Notes: generated by a model not told the origin, from the letters alone. 64,000 nucleotides of DNA from Silene latifolia (GCF_048544455.1 NC_133536.1:164906825-164970824), one strand, 5' to 3'; counted from the stretch's first letter, positions 9,680-21,180 are shown. Numbers and translations are program-made.

Positions 9680-11209
9680 TTATTTTTTGGTATTTTCCAA
9701 GGAAATGACAGTCTCAAAGGCACCAGCTAACGCTAACACCTTATTCTTCCTCTTCCCTCCTGAGTTCCCTGCTCCCATTAGTTTACTTGCTGTTTCTTCT
9801 ATCACATCATTATACTCTTGCTTCTCCTTTTTCCCTGCATTACTAGTATTTTGTGATGCCTTTCTAGATGGACTAGACGTGCTCGATATTTCATCCTTAG
9901 CTTTCTCTTCTTTCTCAACTACTAACTCTTCCGTCTTTTTGTCGCTTATTGTCTTGGGTTTCTCCACAATTTGTGCTTCATTGTCACCCTGGTATGTCTC
10001 CTCTACGACCTCTATTGTCGGATTAGTAGTAGCTTCCTCTGGATGATCAACAACTGTTTCTTTGGCAGTCTCGGGTTTATGATCAGGTGTTACAGAAATG
10101 CTGTCCACGCTTAGACCATGTTCTGCAACCTGATCATATTTCATTGGTTTAACCTCATCTTTGCTGTCTTTGACAGTCCCGGCTTTATGATCAGGTGTTG
10201 TGCTCTCTAGACTTAGACCTTGTTTCGCAACCTGATCAAAAATCATGGGTTTACTACCCTCATCTTCGTTATCTAATTTGACAGTCTTGGGCTTATGATC
10301 AGGTGTTGTGGTCTGCAGGCTTGGGCCTTGTTCTCGAACATGATCATAATTAATCGATTTCCCCTTATCTTTGACAATTTCGGGTTTTTGATAAGGTGTG
10401 GCGCTCTTCAGACTTGTACCTTGTTTTGCAGAATGATCGAAATTCATTGATCTACTCTCATCTTCATTTGCCTTATTAATTTCCAGATGTTGTTGGTCAA
10501 TGTACGCGACAGTTGGGTCACCAAGCTCCTCATTACTATCTGGCATCTCAGATATCTCAGGGAGAGACTGAACCTCGCATTGAATGCCTATAAATTCTTC
10601 TTCTATAGTCAATTGATCAGTACAAGGGTGTTCAATATGGGTCACGCTCGTAGGCGCGTTTGTACCCTTTTTAGTGGTCGAGCTGCTGGAGGAGAGTGCA
10701 CTCTTCTTAAGGGTCCGCGACTTGGAAAATGCCGGTTCAACCTTATTATCCCTAGGGCTGAGGGATGAGCTAGCCCGAGCAAAGGGTCGTTCTGAGGCTG
10801 GTCTTACAGATGAGACAGAAGAAGTGCCTGGTTTATGTGAAAAGGAAGATGACCGGGTATGTTTAATCCCGAGCGCTCCAGGGACAAGATTGTTTCCCTT
10901 GGGAGCTAGGGACGCGGGAGAAGGCCTGTCAAAGGACATTCTCCGGTTAAGAGCAGGTTTGTCAGTTGAGGGGTCTAGGGAGGATGATTTTTTAGGGAGT
11001 CTAGAGAAGTCGCGATTTGAGCTCATGGTTGGTTTCAGGTAGTTGGGGACGGGTTTTGCAGACGTAGCCGCTGATGAGGTTGTGTCATTTGTAGATGAAG
11101 AGGATGTTGGGGTTGATGAGGAAGGTTTAGGTGATTTTTTGAAGGAATTAGAAGGGGAAGTGCCCCTCTTTTCTTTGCCAAATGTACCACCCTTCACTGT
11201 TGATGCCAT
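9680..11209 (-). CDS. Plant calmodulin-binding domain protein (single exon)
   Basis: An intact 509-residue frame without stops, starting MASTVKGGTFGKEKRG. The last 45 residues contain a segment matching the plant calmodulin-binding domain family: EYNDVIEETASKLMG, then a basic stretch GGKRKNK, then LALAGAFETVISLE. That C-terminal helix is where calmodulin would bind in a Ca2+-dependent way. The N-terminal 200 residues are Ser/Thr/Pro/Lys-rich and look disordered, with KPVPNYLKPT and short conserved patches known from this family. Residues about 255-383 hold four imperfect tandem repeats (pattern FDQ.AKQG.SL...TPDHKP.TVK). A Glu/Lys-rich, possibly coiled segment lies at about 395-465. It is the only apparently functional protein-coding host gene in the window. 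Precise biological role is unknown; family members are linked to Ca2+ signalling. Confidence 0.85.
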   Translation of the reverse strand: MASTVKGGTFGKEKRGTSPSNSFKKSPKPSSSTPTSSSSTNDTTSSAATSAKPVPNYLKPTMSSNRDFSRLPKKSSSLDPSTDKPALNRRMSFDRPSPASLAPKGNNLVPGALGIKHTRSSSFSHKPGTSSVSSVRPASERPFARASSSLSPRDNKVEPAFSKSRTLKKSALSSSSSTTKKGTNAPTSVTHIEHPCTDQLTIEEEFIGIQCEVQSLPEISEMPDSNEELGDPTVAYIDQQHLEINKANEDESRSMNFDHSAKQGTSLKSATPYQKPEIVKDKGKSINYDHVREQGPSLQTTTPDHKPKTVKLDNEDEGSKPMIFDQVAKQGLSLESTTPDHKAGTVKDSKDEVKPMKYDQVAEHGLSVDSISVTPDHKPETAKETVVDHPEEATTNPTIEVVEETYQGDNEAQIVEKPKTISDKKTEELVVEKEEKAKDEISSTSSPSRKASQNTSNAGKKEKQEYNDVIEETASKLMGAGNSGGKRKNKVLALAGAFETVISLENTKK

Positions 11210-13142
11210 GTAATCTTTTTAATTTCTTTTCGTTATAGATTATAGCTCAACTCGAGCCTGCATTATAAAACAAAAACGATTTTATGTCGTATTATAGCGT
11301 GTAGTACTGCAAATCAAATGAAATTTGTTGTCAAAAAGTAAATGCTAAAATGATTCAAACTATATATACATCTATAAATTAAGTCAAAACGTTTAAACCA
11401 GAAAGCTTTATTATATATTTGTCCTACGAAATATTGCAAAATAAATTGTACCTAGTATTATACAGAGTAAGTGATTGTAAGAGGAGAAAGTAAAAGAGAA
11501 GGTAATTCTCAGAGTACATACATGATATACAGAGCAGGAAGAAGCAGGCCAAACGTGGTTACCATAAATAATGCTAGAGTTTTGACAATTAAAACAACAA
11601 AACTGGTCGTTTCAAATTAGTTTAATCAAACTAAAATGTTCGCTGGATACACTGAATTGACGGGGCACATTGTCACTACGTTACCTAAGACTTGGCATAC
11701 CAATTTCAATCGTCAGATGTGTCTCCAAACATTATTTATCCACGTATTCAATTCATTATATTTTCGGAAAATAAAATGGCAATTTTGCAAATTAAAATAA
11801 ATTGGATTAAATGAAAGTACTCGTATAACCATAACCCTTAGCTAACCCATTCTAGATCTTTTATCGCACTTTCCTAGAACATAGCATTTGTGATGACCTT
11901 CCTCATCTTTGCTCTATAAACAAAATTAAACATAAATAAGTGTGAAACTTGAGGGGTAAAATTGCGAATTCAAGTAACGGCTTTACTCTCTAAACAAAAT
12001 TAAACATAAATAAGTGTGAGAAATTTTAACAGGGGTGAAGCCGTTATCCCTGATTATAATCCAGTGCAATTATTGAAGTAAAAAAAATCCATAAAAAGTA
12101 AGGTCGTTACTTGAAGTAGCGGCTTTACTTCTGTCGGATTTTCTTTTATCAAGTTGTAGTGTGTTATTTAGTATGTACATACTACGGAGTAAAGTCGCTA
12201 GCTACTTCACTCTTTATCCTAAGTGAACCCATTCCCTTATACTAAAAGAATAAGAGTTTCTTAAAATTTTCCCGTCTAAATGACTTGCTATAAATATTTT
12301 CCGTTTAAAAAGGGTAATATTTTTTCAATTTGTATGAACATATTGAAACGATTTTTTAATTTTGTTATATAAATAAAATTGCACTAATTATAGGTACGTT
12401 GTGATTGAAATATTTCATTATTATTTTTTAAAACTAAACATGATGGCCACGAACATTTTTTTAGCAAATACGTTCTAATTAATTTTATTACTCTTTTGAA
12501 ACAAACGTATTACAAGTTGAGAGTATTCATAGATTGTTTTTGTTTCTTTACTTCTAAAAGGAAAAACTTACGAATAATATACGTTTCCTTACCGTTTAAC
12601 TTAATATCTATCTCTGCTCCATATTATGTGAACATTTAAACTTTGGTTAATTTTTGAAATTTTTTAATTTAACATATACATAAATATATTTATTACAACA
12701 CATATCCTTCCATTTTTCAGCTTTTCATAAACACTCCTGCTCGAGCTACTCGGCTAACTCTGGGTTTTTGAAGAAACCCGTGATTTGAAAAGAAAAACCA
12801 ACACCCGATCTATGATGAAAATATTTTTTTATTCTCTTTATCTGATTATATTTTCAATGTCATTCCTTCACGTTTATATTACACCTTTAGTGAACATACT
12901 GATACAATAAAAATATTTTTTTAAAATAAAGTTAATCTTTTGCGGAGTATAAGTGTTGAACCTCTTTTTTTCTACCTCTTAATAATATATTTCTTAATTA
13001 AAGTTCAAATGGAGTTATTATAGTGGTAAAATTTTTAAAATATCTAATATCTCTATCTAAAAGTAAATTTCATAATTAAATTTCAAATGGAGTTACTACA
13101 ATAGTAAAATCGTTAAATTCTCAAATATCTCTATCTAAAAAA
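11210..13142. other. Intergenic DNA upstream of the calmodulin-binding gene
   Basis: AT-rich with no gene seen. The first few hundred bases should hold the promoter and 5' UTR of the minus-strand gene ending at 11209, but no TATA box stands out. A motif of about 31 bp (CTATAAACAAAATTAAACAT...) occurs at 11913-11944 and again at 11987-12018. A second imperfect duplication with a 78-bp period spans about 12997-13140. Confidence 0.55.
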
Positions 13143-13170
13143 CCGCGCATTTGCACGGGATCCATACTAG
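13143..13170 (+). mobile_element. Helitron-like 3' end
   Basis: The hairpin CCGCGCATTTGCACGG is followed 8 bases later by CTAG and then T. A GC hairpin, a short spacer, CTRR and insertion before T is the Helitron 3' signature. The sequence just after, TTCTCTACTA, also resembles a plant Helitron 5' end, but this is weak. Element length is unknown. Confidence 0.5.
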
Positions 13171-14324
13171 TTCTCTACTAATAGTTTCACCCAACCTCCA
13201 TTTGCCAATATTATTTCACAAACCTTTTGAGACTTGAAAACCCAATTTTTTGTTTGAATAGGCCAGGTTGTTTATTTTGGGAGCGTCTCCAAGACTTCAA
13301 CATGTTATATAGTAGAGCAGCGTCGACCTAGACAAGTCTAACCGAATGGATAATAATAACACAGTTGTGAACTTGTGATAGCAATCGGAGACGACTGAGC
13401 GAGCTAGTGTGATTGGGAAAATGGGGGAGAAATGTTGGGATGATAAATATATAACTCCGTAGTCGTCGTGTAACAAGTTTTGTATCATTTTCTAATAATT
13501 TTGTATGAAAATGTAGCAGAGAAACAAATGAAGTACATAACTTAATGTTTTGAAATCTACAAAGTTCTACGTATATAATACCAAAAATAGGAGCATAACA
13601 CAACACATGCAGGAATAGGATAATCCAAATTGTACACATGCATAAAATAAGTATAAACCATTAAGTATGATCATAGATCATTTTCTTACTACTTATGAAA
13701 TATTCATGGTCAAAACACAAAATCATATTTAGATGAAAATTTATGTTCTAAACACAAGGTCTACCTCAATAACCCCATTTTTAACCTTCCGGAGGTACAA
13801 ATTAATGCTCAAGGAAAAAAAAATTCTTAAACATCAATTTTGATAGACAAAACAATCTTAGAATGAAATAATCCATAATAGATTCGAAGGAACGTGACGA
13901 TATGTGATGAATGGATCATATGATATTGAGCAAATATCATCATCAAAACACATAACAAGATAAAATGAAAATCATAGATGATAATAAAGATTTGTACCTT
14001 TTTTTTATATATAATTTGTTGAGACCAAAAAGAATGAAAGGCTACAACTCCATGGAAGAAAAAAGATAGAAAGTTTTATGAAAAAGGAAGAAAATAAGAG
14101 AGAAGGGAAAAAATATATGGAGGGTCAAACAAAGAGAGGTGGGAGGGCTGTAATACAAATGGAAACAAGGAAACGGCACGGCATCATTAACAAAATACCC
14201 TTCCTTCCGTCTCGGTTAATAATTTACAATTGTTTTACACACGATTATTAAGGTAATGAGAGAGAAATAAATTTATAATTATTAAAAAGTCAAAAGCAAC
14301 ATGAAATGAGGAGGAAATGTAATG
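13171..14324. other. Intergenic DNA, no gene seen
   Basis: AT-rich. Overlapping minus-strand frames at 13297-13639 show no recognisable domain. An A/G-rich tract at about 14040-14130 stands out but carries no clear feature. Confidence 0.5.
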
Positions 14325-14332
14325 GTTCTCAC

Positions 14333-15100
14333 TAGACTTGACAAAATGGGTCAGACCCGAATGACCCGACTTGAAAAGGCTGACCCTGAGGCCCGAAAAT
14401 GACCCAAACTTGCTTGACCCGAATACGACCCGAAACACGAATGAACCCGACCCAACCCAGACCCGACCCGAATATTGTCTGACTCAATGTTGACCTGACC
14501 CGAGGTGATCCAACCCGAAAAGACCATACTCATAATTTACCCGATCCCAAATGGCTTGAAATGAGTAGTGACCCAAAATGACTAGTACTAACTACTAAGT
14601 CATATTAATTAATATTATATATATCAAAATAAAGTTTCGTTGGTTTTAATGGTCTCTAATAAATAGTTAAATTTACAAAATATTATTTATTAATCAAAAT
14701 AGTACTAATTAAAGTGCTTAGCCATTGATTCAAAAGCAACCCCACCCAAAATGATCTATACCCGAAATTGACCCGACCCGATGTGGACATGGGCCACGGG
14801 GGGTGCTTGGGAACAAGCGTTTGCATTTGTGGAGTCGCCACCAATTTTTATGAGAAATTGGAACCGTTCGAATACCTCGTGTCATGTCAAGACACAAACA
14901 TGCGGCACAATCATCACTAGGTGGCTGGCGGGAGGTGCAGAAATGAGGTATCTTCACCCGACAACAGGTCACCCGAAATTGACCCGAAACCAGAAAGTGA
15001 CCTGACCCGACCAAACCCAACCCGACCCGAAATATGTGACATGCCCGAAATGACCCGATCGACCCATATCCAACTCGATTGATTCGTTTTGCTATGTCTA
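14333..15100. mobile_element. hAT-like non-autonomous element with ACCCG-rich arms
   Basis: The left end TAGACTTGACAAAATGGGTC and the reverse complement of the right end (TAGACATAGCAAAACGAATC) are similar terminal inverted repeats. Flanks are GTTCTCAC (14325-14332) and GTCCTCAC (15101-15108), an 8-bp duplication with one mismatch, as made by hAT transposases. Both arms are filled with degenerate GACCCGA repeats. The centre (about 14785-14960) is of different, less repetitive sequence. No transposase is encoded. Confidence 0.65.
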
Positions 15101-15313
15101 GTCCTCACCCAGCACATTGATTGGTTTACTAACTAGAAAAGAAAAGTATATACTATTGACTGAAACACCTGAAAAAAGAAAATATAAACTATTAACCAGG
15201 ATAAAGAGAGTATTTGTTTTGTATTTGGATCATCAAAACCTGATAATATTGTTGTACAAAAAAGTTAATAATTTAAATTGTTTGTTTTTGTTAGTAAAAG
15301 GATAAATAGACGA

Positions 15314-15405
15314 TTACTCTCTTATATAATCCATTTTTCGAAATTTACTCTCTTATATAATCTATTTTTCAAAATTTACTCACTTATATATTTTTTTTTA
15401 GAAAC
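15314..15405. repeat. Short direct repeat, about 31 bp x 3
   Basis: The motif TTACTC(T/A)CTTATATAAT(C)... followed by a T run and AAA occurs at about 15314, 15345 and 15376. A (CT)n tract lies further on at about 15527-15542. No gene is seen between 15101 and 15751. Confidence 0.7.
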
Positions 15406-15751
15406 TTACTCTCACCAAATGTCAAATATTACTCCCATTTAATGATTCTGATCAAAAAAATAAAATATGACGGATTTGCCCTTGACTTATGTTCATGTAA
15501 TATTGACTTTCAAAAACACATTAAATCTCTCTCTCTCTCTCTACAATCACATTGAATCCACGCATTCTTTAACCAATAGGCCTAAATAAGTAACCATCAT
15601 CAACATCATCATTAGTCTCGACACTATACTCATTATCATACATAAGTAAATCATCATCAACATATATTTCTTCCGTTCTTATTTAAGCCACTTCACTTCT
15701 TTAATCAACATTTAGAAATCACACTTTAGATGCTTATTCTCCAATTTCAGC

Positions 15752-16289
15752 TCATTTATACATCTCTTTGTCAGTCAGTCTGTGTTTGTCATACCATTGA
15801 AAGAATTTGTAGCCATGAAATCCATTATTTGAGTTATAAAACTTACAGGCCTCAAATCTTCTCCCGGGATTGTTAGGCGTCCAACACTTTACTATAGCAA
15901 TGAGTATGCAACAAAAATATTTTTGTGTTTCATCACAACTACAGTAGGAACTTGTTAACATTGCAACGCAAAAATCAACAATATACCCAAACTGAATCTG
16001 GGTTTCTAAAAGAGAAATATTCAACAAATTGACCAATTTAAGGGATTTAGACAAACATATATAATGAGAACAAAGTAAAGATAGAACATACCTTCCAATT
16101 GAATCGTTGATAATATTGCAGGGGGGTACGGTGATTTATTCCATTCGGATCGACGTGAGAGTCCAACTCCATTGCATTGTCAGTATCTGTGTTGTATATT
16201 TGAAAGAGGTTGACCTCCTTGCCTCTCTCATCGTACAATCCTCTCCTGACGAGCCCCCCCTTCTCCTCGGCAGACTGATCTCTCAACAA
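15752..16289 (-). pseudogene. GRF-type zinc-finger protein fragment, probably two exons
   Basis: The minus frame 16054-15752 contains CWTPNNPGRRFEACKF, then FHGYKFFQWYDKHRL. This matches the GRF zinc-finger pattern (NPGRRF, Cys, FFxWxD), but the usual third Cys before the FF pair is replaced by Tyr (HGYKFF), so metal binding may be impaired. An upstream minus frame (16289-16047) ends in NWK followed by GTATG, a plausible donor, and TTTTAG acceptors lie before the GRF part, so the two may be exons of one gene. GRF fingers bind single-stranded DNA in several nuclear proteins; in plants many copies are tied to transposon-like genes. Whether this is a gene or a relic cannot be told from the sequence. 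Confidence 0.45.
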
Positions 16290-16567
16290 CTTAGTATGTC
16301 ACGATCAACAACAAAAGGGTAGTGAAATACAAATAAAAGGGTGCGGAAGACTGATCTCTCAACAACTTATTGAAAGACCGTCTCTCCCAAGTTTTAGTGT
16401 TTTCTTTTCCATTAAATCAAAATTAGAAGATTATTTTGTAGTTACTTTAATATGCTGACACGTCAAACTAAGATTAAAATGTGAGATGCCATGTCAGCAA
16501 AATTGGCTATTACATTAAAGAAATACTAGGTTCGTGAAGATTCACGGGTCTGCCTTGATAATTTTAA

Positions 16568-16596
16568 CTAGTTCTGAAACCCGTGAATTTCACGGG
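16568..16596 (-). mobile_element. Helitron-like 3' end on the minus strand
   Basis: On the minus strand the near-perfect hairpin CCCGTGAAATTCACGGG is followed 8 bases later by CTAG and then T. This is the canonical end pattern, so the element would extend to the right. A second weaker hairpin (CGTGAAGATTCACG, from 16533) sits on the other side of the same CTAG, so two ends may abut. Confidence 0.5.
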
Positions 16597-17541
16597 CCGT
16601 TGAAAATTTGATGCTTTTGTTTCTCTTTTACATAGTTTTGTATGTTTATTGTCATTATGTATATAGCTAAAAGTTGAAATGAACACATACGATCAAATAT
16701 TACGGAGTAATACGAAATAGTTGAATAAAACAAATGTTAATTTTAGTATATCATAATCATTTGTTCTTAAAAAGTTTCACCAAACACTAATTCTATGATC
16801 TACCATGGTCAATTGCTCAAAGAATATGACTCATAAACATCACCCTTTGTTGAATAGATTCCAACAATTTTCTACCTTAACCTACTAAAGGAAAATGCTA
16901 ATGTTTTCCCCCCACAGGCCACAACCGTCCATGTAATCAGTATAATGTGATCTCAGAGAGCCGCGGTCGTATACCTGATATAAATAAAATAACGTGGTTA
17001 TAAGTTAGTAAAACAAAAGACAAAAATATAGAGATCTAATAGCTCTCGATAAACATATATCAAAAAATTAATTAATTGCTCTATAGAAAATAAGACACTA
17101 ACCCGTTACTTCTAAGAAATACATAAAAAATATTGACAACTTGTGAGAAAGCTAATAAATCAAAATTATAATTAATTTTGAGTATATACTATATCCATGT
17201 TAACTCATGCAATGTTCTCATATTAAAAAAAAAAAAAGACACGTAAGAAAAGACGAGATCGCAACAAATATACTCATTATTATATGAAACAATCATAGAA
17301 TTCTTTAGCAAATGTTAACACGTCATAACCTCAAAATATTATACCCATTCGGTACTATGTGCAAGAGAGATCAATTACACTCTATAATTCTAAACCCACC
17401 AAATAAATTCACAATATGAGCTAATATGAAATTAATAGCAACATAGAGTTTAAATGCCAATACCTAATGTTAAGAAACAAAATCAAAGAGAGCGGCATGT
17501 AGAATAACCAGCCAAAATAATATTTTTTTATAAAATTTATT
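16597..17541. other. AT-rich intergenic DNA before the Retand-like insertion
   Basis: No gene or recognisable repeat was found. It may be the body of the Helitron-like element whose end lies at 16568. The stretch ends at the ACATA target duplication. Confidence 0.45.
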
Positions 17542-17546
17542 ACATA

Positions 17547-18132
17547 TGTTCCGGGTGTAATTCCAGAGCAAGTATTGTTACCACCCGTGGCTTGTAGAAT
17601 GATGTCTCGAGTTGGATTCCTCACGTCTCTATCGTTCCTCTCGGCCTCACCTGCAACAATGAACGAACTGAGGGCTTGGCTTTGTGCCAAGCGTACTCAC
17701 TCCGACGCTCAAGTCAGTGAACTTAGTGGGATAAGTTGTTATTACTCGGCTAAGGATGTATTGTAGAGAGATAAGGAAGATATTACCAGATGAATAGTGA
17801 TTCTTAGGTTAATTTGTGGATCCTTTCCTCAATGAAGGTTGAGGAGTATTTATAGACTTTCACCTTTTGTCACGTAGTGGCCAAGTGGCCAAGTGGCTAG
17901 CAGGTGGAAAGACCGTTCTACCCTCGGCCGATGGACCAATGGCAGGCCGGCCGAGGGTCTTGGATATGAGTACGCGGATATGTGCCCCGGCTGGCTAGTT
18001 GCTAGGCCGAGACCCAGGTGTCAGGCCGATGGGTTGCATCGGCTAAGCTGTCTGAGTCGTTGACTTGTTGTGGATATCTTTGACCTTGCTCAATATGTTG
18101 ACTTGGTCAGCGGTGCAGAATATGCCCCATCA
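17547..18132 (-). repeat. 3' LTR of the Retand-like element
   Basis: 586 bp, nearly identical to the LTR at 28392-28985; the main difference is an 8-bp duplication (CCAAGTTG region) present only in the right copy. It ends in ...CCCCATCA on the plus strand. High similarity implies a fairly recent insertion even though gag-pol is broken. Confidence 0.93.
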
Positions 18133-18626
18133 ATTTGCCCTCAGCGTAGTCTATGCCGTGGTATGGGCTCCGATGTATGCTGAGCGTATATTCTGCGAAA
18201 GTAATTTTTGAAACTTTTCTGTATCGGCTTCTTCTATCTCGGCCTGGTTCTTATCAGGCCGTACCATATATATCCCCCCTCCGTATGGATGTGTAAAGGG
18301 CATCCGATGTGGAAAAGGAAGTGACGCCGGCCGAGACCGGGGTTGGGAGTGCTTATTGTTTTTGATTGCCCCAGTGCCGGTGCTCCTTAGCATGGTTGAT
18401 CCTGTGGCCGGCGGAGAGCAGATACCTAGGAATTTGTTGAGGAAGATGAAAGGGCAGAGATATGAAAGGGCGTGTTGAAGACGCTTGATCACTGTTGCGT
18501 TGATTGACGTTTAATCGTTGCGACGATTGACATTCCGTGGTTGCATGTCCGACACGTGTCTCGCTGGCGATTGGTGACGCTTCATGGGTCATTTCTCGAT
18601 TGGTCCTTCTTTATGGGCTTTTTTTC

Positions 18627-18634
18627 TATAAATA
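18627..18634 (+). promoter_or_regulatory. TATA box for the antisense gene
   Basis: TATAAATA, followed by GGGCGG, lies 174 bp before the ATG at 18808, between the 3' LTR and the gene and on the gene's own strand. A start site about 30 bp downstream falls in a CA/CT-rich stretch typical of plant starts. A possible leader donor CAAG|GTAAAC occurs near 18759. Confidence 0.5.
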
Positions 18635-18807
18635 GGGCGGTTGTTCCGTGAATTTGGCCACCAATTTCATTCTCCAAAATTTTCTTCTCTCTAAACTTCC
18701 AAGGCCTTCTTTGTCTTCTAACTTTCGGGTTGCTACTCCGTGAGTGTTTTTCTTCAAGGTAAACAAACAAATTTCCTTTCTTCTCTTGTTAAATAATCAT
18801 TGCTATC

Positions 18808-20478
18808 ATGTCTTCTGCTGACGCTGGGACTAGCGCTTCGGCACTGGGGGGTTCCCCGTCGCGTCTTGATGGGGAGGGGATACTAGAGGCCATCCCGATA
18901 AGGTTTGGGGGTCCTAGGTCTCCCTCTCCCGTAGTTGATCCATTAATTTTGGAGGAGTTGGAGGATGAGGATGATGATGCTGATGATGATGAGAGGACTC
19001 CTTCTGATGGTGAGAGGACTCTTTCTGTTGCTGAGAGGCCGCCTATCCCGGACCATGGCGAGGCCTGCACAACTGGTCTTGATCGCGCCTGGACTAATAA
19101 ATTCGCCAGCTGTTCCGGCGGGACTCTTTTCGAAGGCCATTTCTCCTTCGGTGATGGGTACAAGATCGTTATCCCTGAGGAGGGTCAGGCGGTCTGTTGC
19201 CCTCCCCCTGGTCACATCGGCGTGTATATCAGGCATCTGGAGTATGGGCTCCGGTTTCCTCTGAATGAGTACGTCGTGGCCATCATCAAAGCTATGAACG
19301 TTGCTGTGGCCCAACTGCATCCGTTGGCCATGAGGACGATAGTTGGCTTTGTGTGGCTTTGTCTCTTTAGGGGGGAGATCCCAACAGTAAACTTATTCCG
19401 CCGCCTTCACCATCTACGGCCTTCGATCTCCGGTAAAGTGGGGTGGTACAGCGTGCAGACGGAGCCAGGCGTTGTCTCCGTGTCCAAGCTTACTTCTTGT
19501 AAGGACTGGCAACGGCGGTGGGTGTACGTCCAAGTGCCTGAGGACTACCCATTGCCTCGGTCCTTCCAGAGCCTTGTTTACTTTCGGTGTGAGAGCCGGG
19601 AAGAATATGAGAAATGTATCTCCCGGGGTAAAGTTAAGATGGACGCTTCGATGGTCCCTCTTACTGCGGAGGAAGAACGGGCGAGGCAGCTGTTTGATGC
19701 TGAGAAAGGATGGCTGCCCCCGACTCAGATTATCCTGCAGGATGAGTCTTTTTGCCGCGTCGGCCTCATACCGGCCCTCAATCAGGGTGAGTGGGGTCGG
19801 TGTGAGGCCCATCTTTGCCTGTTGTATTCCTGTTTTAGAGCTTTGTTTCGCTTCCTTTATGTAACTCTTGCTTGATTTCTTGCAGACTGGTTTGGCCAGG
19901 GTCTGTCCGAGAAGACCTTAAAGAGGTTGGGGCTTGATAAGGACGGGAAGGTTGTTCAACGGCGTCCTACGGCTAACAAGCTTGATCGCAGAGTGGCTCC
20001 CAAAGAGCTGATGGATAGGCAGCTGAAGGCTTTGGATCCGGAGGCGGCCCAGGCACGGGTTCTCGGAGGCGTGCCGAAGAGAACGAAGAAGGCGGCGTCC
20101 AAAACGGCGGCGGCGTCAGTGCCAGCCCCATCCTCGACTCCAGCGGTCCCGAAGGATCATTTGGAGGTCGTCGATATCACTGGTGGGGTGGTGACCGTTG
20201 CTCAGGTCTCCTCTCCTCTGAGGAAGAGGAAAGTGCCACCGTCTGCTTCCACCGTTGCTGGGGAGAAAACTGCCCCAACCGGCCCTCCGACTAAGAGGGT
20301 CCAGACTGGTACGGACCTAACTTGCGGTTCAGACCTAGCTGGTTCGTTGGACATTCCCGATGACCGACTTTCTGATGTGTCGATGCGTGTTGACGTGGAT
20401 GCTCTGTGTAAATTTTTTGTAGATCCGCCGTCGGTAGCTGCCGTTCTCACTGAGCGGTGGCTCGAGAAGCAGCCTTAG
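18808..20478 (+). CDS. Antisense-ORF protein, putative gypsy-type transposon (Transposase_28-like) family
   Basis: Two exons joined by an intron at 19787-19885 give a protein of about 520 residues. An acidic Ser/Asp-rich N-terminus (MSSADAGTSAS...) is followed by a globular core with PPPGHIGVYIRHLEYGLRFPLNEYV, VNLFRRLHHL and the GWYSVQTEPG / DWQRRWVYV segments. This core is typical of the plant family labelled 'putative gypsy type transposon', which is encoded antisense in Tat-lineage elements. After the intron the frame continues DWFGQGLSEKTLKRLG and then a Lys/Pro-rich linker. It stops at TAG 20476-20478, where related frame continues (see next entry), so the C-terminal coiled coil is probably lost. 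Despite the name there is no evidence that it is a transposase; function unknown. Confidence 0.7.
19787..19885 (+). other. Intron of the antisense gene, 99 bp
   Basis: The donor CAGG|GTGAGT and acceptor TTTCTTGCAG|AC are near consensus, with a T-rich tract before the acceptor. Splicing joins G and AC into an Asp codon and keeps the frame into the downstream exon. Without splicing the frame stops at 19873-19875. This supports real transcription of the plus strand. Confidence 0.75.
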
Positions 20479-21180
20479 AAGACAGGTGATAGAAATGTCA
20501 CCGTTGACTCCTCGGTCCAGAAGATTTCTTCCGACGAGCTCGTGGCGGAGGGTGAGAGAATATATAAGAGGCTGGCGAAGTGGACCCGTCTAGCCGGCTC
20601 CCACATCATGGAGCAGGAAAAGAGCGTGGCCCAATCTGCGCCGTTGATCGCGAAGCTCAAGCTTGATCTCTCCGCTTCAAGGGGGAAGCCGGAAAGCTAA
20701 GTGGACCTCTTTGCTTGCCAAGAGGCGTGTGGAGGAGGTTGAGAAGTCTGCTGGTGGCCGAGAGAGCTAAAGTTGAGGATGCGATGCTTGCCACCGCCAA
20801 GTTGATGGAGGAGCGAGACCGGTACAAGGGCGCTTATGACGCCGTGGTTGCCAAGAGGGACGAGTGGAAAGATTTGTTCCATAACCAAAGGAGGCGCTTA
20901 GGGATACACGGGCTTCCCTTGCTCAAAAGGAGAAGGATATCGAAATGCTTCAAGATGATCTCCTCCCTAAACCGTGCGCCCAATACCGGACCAGGCCGAG
21001 GAGGCGACCAGGAGGCAATCAAAAAGCTCATCCCGACGGCTCCTTCCCGTGGGATAAATTTGAGCACTTTCGGATGAGATGGCGATCTTTGCGGAAGCGG
21101 CAACAAGGAGAAGGAGAAGGCGGAGGCGGCGAAGGCGGCTCGGATAGGCCGAGGCCAAGGCGGCCTACGATGCAAAGGTG
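20479..21180 (+). pseudogene. Broken C-terminal coiled-coil part of the antisense gene
   Basis: Directly after the TAG the same frame reads on (KTGDRNVTVDSS..., ISSDELVAEGERIYKRLA...) to a stop near 20698. A shifted frame then gives AERAKVEDAMLATAKLMEER and DAVVAKRDEWKDLF, a charged helical region. Further decayed frames run to about 21180. Charged coiled-coil tails are usual for this family. At least one stop and one frameshift are present. Confidence 0.55.

Noticed and set aside
9660..11042. Plus-strand frames at 9660-10046, 10487-10768 and 10674-11042
   Set aside because: Opposite-strand shadows of the intact calmodulin-binding protein gene.
13297..13639. Two overlapping minus frames as a small gene
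   Set aside because: AT-rich, no domain, no promoter or intron signal that stands out.
15752..16289. GRF zinc-finger fragment as part of a complete transposase gene
   Set aside because: No transposase or helicase domain on either side; too short to assign.
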